A stretch of 64,000 nucleotides of DNA, from positions 1 to 64,000 of the forward strand of contig NZ_SJFN01000022.1 of assembly GCF_004328075.1 (NCBI RefSeq). The letters are read 5' to 3'. The notes under the pieces were generated by a model, which made no database searches, had not been told where the DNA came from, and was given only the letters and a program-made list of their open reading frames with translations. The translations under genes were made by a program, and so were the position numbers. Of this stretch, positions 60,404 to 64,000 are shown one piece after another (the first letter of the stretch is position 1; every line of letters begins with the position of its first letter). This stretch comes from Siculibacillus lacustris. GTDB lineage: Bacteria > Pseudomonadota > Alphaproteobacteria > Rhizobiales > Ancalomicrobiaceae.

Positions 60404-61833
60404 GCCCCCGCCTCGGCCGGAGACCGATAGAGGCTGCGGCCGTCGGTGGCGGTGAGGTTGTAGGCGCAGAACGGGATCAGGCGCCCGCCGTCGGCGACCA
60501 CATGGACGTGGCACGACCGCAGCCGCTCGAGATCGAGGGTCCAGGCGTCCTGGAAGGCCATGCCCGACAGTCCGAGGGTGCGGGCCCGGTCCACCAGCAC
60601 CGCGTCGAAGCCGTCGCGCGGCCCCTCCGCCGCGGCTGGCGGCAAGGTCCATTGCCCGGCGACCGCGCGCCGCGCCCGCGCCACGTCGGGGCTCGCCCGC
60701 ACCGACCCGTCGTCGGCCGCGCCACCGCAGCACGACGTCGTCACGGCGGGGGCCGGCGTGCCACAGCACGCAGCGCGCATCCCCGGCCGCGGCGCCAACC
60801 GCCCGGCGTCGTCGACGCGGAAGCGGCCGCTGAACGAACAGAACGGATTCTCCGCCGACCCCGCCCGGAAATCCTCGAAGCGCAACGCCCCGCCGGCATG
60901 GGCGACCAGCGCCTCGACGATCTCCGGCAAGGTGATCCGTGCCGCCGTCGCCGGTTCGCCGCGGCAGCGTCCGAAATGCGCCACCGGCTGGAAATGCACC
61001 GCCCGCACCGTCGGCATGTGGGCGATCGCGAAGTCGACGATCGCACCGATCTGCCCGTCGTTGACCCCCGGCACCACCGTCGGCACCAGCACCACCCCGA
61101 CCCCGGCCTCGCCGCAAGCGGCGATCGCCCGGGCCTTGAGCCGCATCAGCCGGGCGCCGCGCAGGGCCCGGTGTACGCCGTCGTCGACGCCGTCGAACTG
61201 CAGGAACACGCAATCGAGCCCGGCCGCCACCAGATCGCGCAGATAGTCGGGGTCGCAGGCCAGCCGGACGCCGTTGCTGTTGATCTGCACGAAGTCGAAG
61301 CCGCGCGCCCGGATCCGTCGGACGATCTCCGGCAGATCGTCGCGGATCGTCGGTTCACCGCCGGAGAGCTGAACATGGACCTGCCCGCCGGCCGCCACCA
61401 GCGTGTCGAGCCGCGCATCGATCTCGGCGAGCGACAGATCGCGGCCGCCCTGCCCTACCGCCGCGTAACACACCGGGCAGGCGAGATCGCAGCGCGAGGT
61501 GACCTCGAGCAGCACGCAGCAGCTCTGTTGGCGATGATCGGCGCACAGGCCGCAGTCGTGGGGACAGCCCCGCTCGACCGGCGTGGCGACCGCCCGCGGC
61601 CGCGCCGCGGCGACCGAAGCCGCGCTCCAGGCGCGATGGCTGGCGAGCCCGCGCCATACCGGCGCCGAGAAGGAACCGTGGTCGGGACAGGTCTTGACCA
61701 GCACGATGGCGTCGCCCTCGACGCACCGCTCGGCCGGGACGGTGGCGAGGCACACCGGGCAGACGCTCTCGGTGGCGCTCGGGGCGAGGGCGTCCGCGCT
61801 GGCCGGCGGGGCGGGAAAATCGATCAAGGTCAT
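60400..61833 (-). CDS. Radical SAM protein, TrsS-type
   Basis: A 477-residue radical SAM protein. An N-terminal Cys-rich region (CPVCLATVPAERC, then TCPDHGSF, and GCPHDCGLCADH) precedes the radical SAM core with CDLACPVC (CX3CX2C) and the SAM-binding GGEP. The C-terminal part has paired cysteines (RAACCGTP and TTSCCGG) that could bind a further cluster. The N-terminal pattern recalls tetraether-lipid-synthase-like radical SAM enzymes. ATGA overlaps link it to genes on both sides. Reaction unknown. Confidence 0.82.
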   Translation of the reverse strand: MTLIDFPAPPASADALAPSATESVCPVCLATVPAERCVEGDAIVLVKTCPDHGSFSAPVWRGLASHRAWSAASVAAARPRAVATPVERGCPHDCGLCADHRQQSCCVLLEVTSRCDLACPVCYAAVGQGGRDLSLAEIDARLDTLVAAGGQVHVQLSGGEPTIRDDLPEIVRRIRARGFDFVQINSNGVRLACDPDYLRDLVAAGLDCVFLQFDGVDDGVHRALRGARLMRLKARAIAACGEAGVGVVLVPTVVPGVNDGQIGAIVDFAIAHMPTVRAVHFQPVAHFGRCRGEPATAARITLPEIVEALVAHAGGALRFEDFRAGSAENPFCSFSGRFRVDDAGRLAPRPGMRAACCGTPAPAVTTSCCGGAADDGSVRASPDVARARRAVAGQWTLPPAAAEGPRDGFDAVLVDRARTLGLSGMAFQDAWTLDLERLRSCHVHVVADGGRLIPFCAYNLTATDGRSLYRSPAEAGA

Positions 61834-62960
61834 GGGCTCGCCCTCCGGTCGGCGGCCGTCGTCACCGCGGTGACCGCCCGCAGCATCGCCCGCGCGTCGT
61901 CGTGTCGCCGCCGCGCCCCGGCGAGCGCCGCAGGGTCGTCGCGGAAGCGAGCGAAGGCGGCGGCGAAGCGCGCCTCGAGCGAGGTGTCGGCGGTGCCGGC
62001 GACCAGTTTGTCGGCGAGATGGACCACCACCGCGGCGTCGATCGGGTCGCCGTCCGCAAACGGCAGCGTCATGTGCCGCGCCACCACCGCCGCCACGCCC
62101 GCGAACCCGAATTCCGCGAGGATCCGCGCCCCGGCCTCGGCGTGATCCGGCTGCCCTTTGGCGAGATCGTGCAGTTCGGCCGCCGCAGCGATCAGGTCGC
62201 GGTCGAGAATCACGCCGGCGTCGGCGAGCCCGTCGGCGATCGCCACCGCCCGCGCCGCGACCGCCCGCCCGTGGGCGCGCACCGGAGCGGCGACCGCGCA
62301 GCGATCGAACAGCGCCGCGATCTCGGCCGGATCCAGGAGATCGCGCCGCCGCGCCGCCGCGGCGAGCCGCGCATGGTCCTCCGGCCGGTCCATGTCCCAC
62401 AGGCAGGCGTGATCGATCACCGGAAGGTCGAGCGATTGGGCGGCGTGCCGGGCCAACACCGCGGCGAGCCCGCCGACCCCGTCGCCGCCGAGGATCTCGG
62501 CGAACAGCCGCCGGTCGATCGCCGGCGGATGACCGCGCTGGCCCTCGAAGGTCGGATGGACCACCAGGACATCGCCCCGCGCCGCCCTCGCGGCGATCGC
62601 CGCGAGGGTCGCCGGCCGCACCAAGGGCACGTCGACCGGCAGCACCAGCGCCGCTGTGATCGTCGCCGGCAGCGCCGCCAGCCCGCAGGTCAGGCTCGAA
62701 TACATGCCGCGATCGGGATCGGGATTGACCACCGCGCTCACCCCGAGGTCGGCGAGCACCGGCGCCAGCCCCGCCGCGCGATGGCCGATCACCACCCGGA
62801 TCTCGTCGATGCCGCCGGCCCGCAGCGCGGCGACGACATGGCCGATCACCGTGGTGCCGGCGAGCGGCAGCAGCGGCTTGAACGCCCCCATCCGCGACGA
62901 TCGGCCGGCCGCCAGCACCACCGCGGCGACCGGCGCCGCGCCGGCACCTGCCCCGCTCAT
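61830..62960 (-). CDS. MobA-like NTP transferase fused to an HD domain (DVU_1551-type)
   Basis: A 376-residue two-part protein. Residues 1-200 form a nucleotidyltransferase with VVLAAGRSSRMGAFKPLLPL and the acidic LVLPVDVPLV, close to MobA/MocA enzymes that transfer CMP or GMP to a cofactor. Residues about 220-360 carry an HD phosphohydrolase pattern (RAHGRAVA, AAELHDLAKG, ARHM, VVHLADKLV). It overlaps both neighbours by 4 bp. It may modify a cofactor or a ligand of the radical SAM partner; the substrate is unknown. Confidence 0.83.
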   Translation of the reverse strand: MSGAGAGAAPVAAVVLAAGRSSRMGAFKPLLPLAGTTVIGHVVAALRAGGIDEIRVVIGHRAAGLAPVLADLGVSAVVNPDPDRGMYSSLTCGLAALPATITAALVLPVDVPLVRPATLAAIAARAARGDVLVVHPTFEGQRGHPPAIDRRLFAEILGGDGVGGLAAVLARHAAQSLDLPVIDHACLWDMDRPEDHARLAAAARRRDLLDPAEIAALFDRCAVAAPVRAHGRAVAARAVAIADGLADAGVILDRDLIAAAAELHDLAKGQPDHAEAGARILAEFGFAGVAAVVARHMTLPFADGDPIDAAVVVHLADKLVAGTADTSLEARFAAAFARFRDDPAALAGARRRHDDARAMLRAVTAVTTAADRRASP

Positions 62961-63415
62961 CGCCGGCCCTCCGCGTCGGGCGGTTCGGCGACGTCGAAAC
63001 CGTGGTCGGCGAGGGTGTCGCAGAGCTGCTCCCACACCTCCAGGATCAGCGCCGGGCAGCGCTCGGCCTTGAGGACCGGATCGAACTTCATGATGTCGGC
63101 GCAGTCGATGCCGCCCCAGCGCTCGTGGGCGGCGGCATGGAACCAGCCGGTGAAGGCATCGAGCGCCGCCGCGAAGCGCGGATCATCGGCCTCGCTCTCC
63201 CCGGCCCGCCCGGCGACCAGACCGAGCACACAGCAGCCGCCCGACAGGGCGCCGCAGTTGAAGCCCTGGCCCATGCCGTTGGCCAACCCCGACATGGCGC
63301 GCACCAGATCCGGATCGTCGCGTCCCTGCGCCTCCAGCGCCAGTCTGACCAGGACGTGGCTGCACCTGAGGCCGGAGAGCAGCAACTCGGCGATGCGGAA
63401 GCCGGCGTCGGTCAT
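62957..63415 (-). CDS. C_GCAxxG_C_C-type redox protein (DVU_1555-type)
   Basis: A 152-residue protein with well-spaced cysteines: LRCSHV, then GMGQGFNCGALSGGCCVLG, IDCADI, ERCPAL and QLCD. This resembles the C_GCAxxG_C_C family, thought to bind FeS or metal clusters. The helical sequence has no signal peptide. ATGA overlaps tie it to the methyltransferase and the NTP transferase. Confidence 0.78.
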   Translation of the reverse strand: MTDAGFRIAELLLSGLRCSHVLVRLALEAQGRDDPDLVRAMSGLANGMGQGFNCGALSGGCCVLGLVAGRAGESEADDPRFAAALDAFTGWFHAAAHERWGGIDCADIMKFDPVLKAERCPALILEVWEQLCDTLADHGFDVAEPPDAEGRR

Positions 63416-64000
63416 GCCCTCCCCTCCCCGGCCGCCGACGTCGCGCGCGGGGCGTCGTCGCGATCGACGATCGCCAGGAAATAGCCCGGCGCCGCCAGCC
63501 GCACCGCTTCCGCGGTCAGGCCGCAGGACCCGCCCCACAGCGCTTCCAGCGATCCGTTGGCGAAGACGAAGCGGGCGACCCAGTCGCGCAGCACTTCCGA
63601 GCGATCCTCGAACCATTCGACGCGGAACCCGGCCTCGGCGAGATCCCCCGACAGCCGGTGCCAGGAGACCAGCGGCGACAGATCGGCGCTGGCCGTCACC
63701 TGATCGGGCCCGGCGGCCCGGCGATAGACGTCGCTCAAGGCCAGCCGCCCGCCCGGTCGCAGCACCCGGCGCCATTCGGCGAGCGTCCGCCGCCGGTCGG
63801 CCATGGTCGACAAGGCGCATTCGGAGACGATCCCGTCGACGCTCGCGGTGGCGAAGGGCAGTGCGTCGCCCGAGGCGAGCAGGATGCCGGCGCCGCCGAC
63901 CCGCCGCCGCGCCGCTTCCACCGCCGCCGCATCGACGTCGACTCCGACCGCCAGCAGGCCGCGCCGCATCATCGCCGCGACGCTGCCCCCCTGACCGCAG
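63412..64000 (-). CDS. SAM-dependent methyltransferase (DVU_1556/TrsM-type), partial
   Basis: The gene enters from beyond the window end; about 196 codons are visible. The first visible residues, CGQGGSV, are the SAM-binding glycine motif I; GVDVD (motif I acid) and the later GDALPFATASVDGIVSECALS and LRPGGRLALSDVYR follow the class I methyltransferase order. The substrate is unknown. It overlaps the next gene by 4 bp and probably follows more cluster genes outside the window. Confidence 0.82.
   Translation of the reverse strand, partial: CGQGGSVAAMMRRGLLAVGVDVDAAAVEAARRRVGGAGILLASGDALPFATASVDGIVSECALSTMADRRRTLAEWRRVLRPGGRLALSDVYRRAAGPDQVTASADLSPLVSWHRLSGDLAEAGFRVEWFEDRSEVLRDWVARFVFANGSLEALWGGSCGLTAEAVRLAAPGYFLAIVDRDDAPRATSAAGEGRA

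Overview
The window is GC-rich, with one strong long frame per locus. The gene families (TAT-exported sugar-binding protein, Omp25-like barrel, single-domain DivK-like receiver, CtrA-like TTAA-N7-TTAA boxes, DctD-type regulator) suggest an alphaproteobacterium. A complete [FeFe]-hydrogenase locus, a complete citrate-lyase locus with a 2-hydroxycarboxylate transporter, and uronate catabolism suggest a facultatively fermentative member of the Hyphomicrobiales, for example a Pleomorphomonas-like organism. The taxonomic placement is inference; no database was searched.

Layout. 1-8614: end of a CoA-transferase subunit, phosphoglucomutase, a divergent hexuronate transporter/uronate isomerase pair (exuT-like/uxaC), a FadR-type GntR regulator, then a DapA-superfamily lyase with its own GntR regulator. 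8688-12906: a carbohydrate ABC importer (binding protein, two permeases, ATPase). 12932-22327: slyX, hydE, and on the minus strand an operon of a NuoF-like/GltD-like oxidoreductase, hydA, hydG, an aspartase-family gene and hydF. 22899-31772: a small membrane protein, then the citrate operon (transporter, citC-D-E-F-X-G, a small hydrolase and an isocitrate/isopropylmalate-type dehydrogenase), all on the minus strand. 32128-35107: a divergent histidine kinase and NtrC-family regulator, with a good sigma-54 promoter and clustered palindromes between them and the transporter. 35205-42512: scoAB, a MaoC hydratase plus FabI, a LysR regulator, and an aminotransferase plus ThDP-enzyme pair. 42543-50961: a Dpp-type peptide importer, an M20 amidohydrolase, gluconate kinase and OmpW.

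51144-59070 is the most unusual region. An alpha-oxoamine synthase (the superfamily of the CqsA/LqsA autoinducer synthases) is flanked by two paralogous six-transmembrane sensor kinases, a single-domain receiver and a receiver-GGDEF-EAL protein. CtrA-like boxes lie in the intergenic regions. It looks like a candidate signal-synthesis-and-sensing module ending in c-di-GMP turnover.

59081-64000 (minus strand, running off the end) is a tightly overlapping set: CoA-ligase-like protein, radical SAM protein, NTP-transferase/HD fusion, C_GCAxxG_C_C-type protein and methyltransferase. It matches, from memory, the uncharacterised DVU_1551-1556/TrsS-TrsM type cluster of anaerobes.

Together, the uronate, citrate, peptide and sugar genes feed carbon into a metabolism that can dispose of reductant as H2. 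Many operons use 1-4 bp stop/start overlaps, and most convergent junctions carry strong hairpins.
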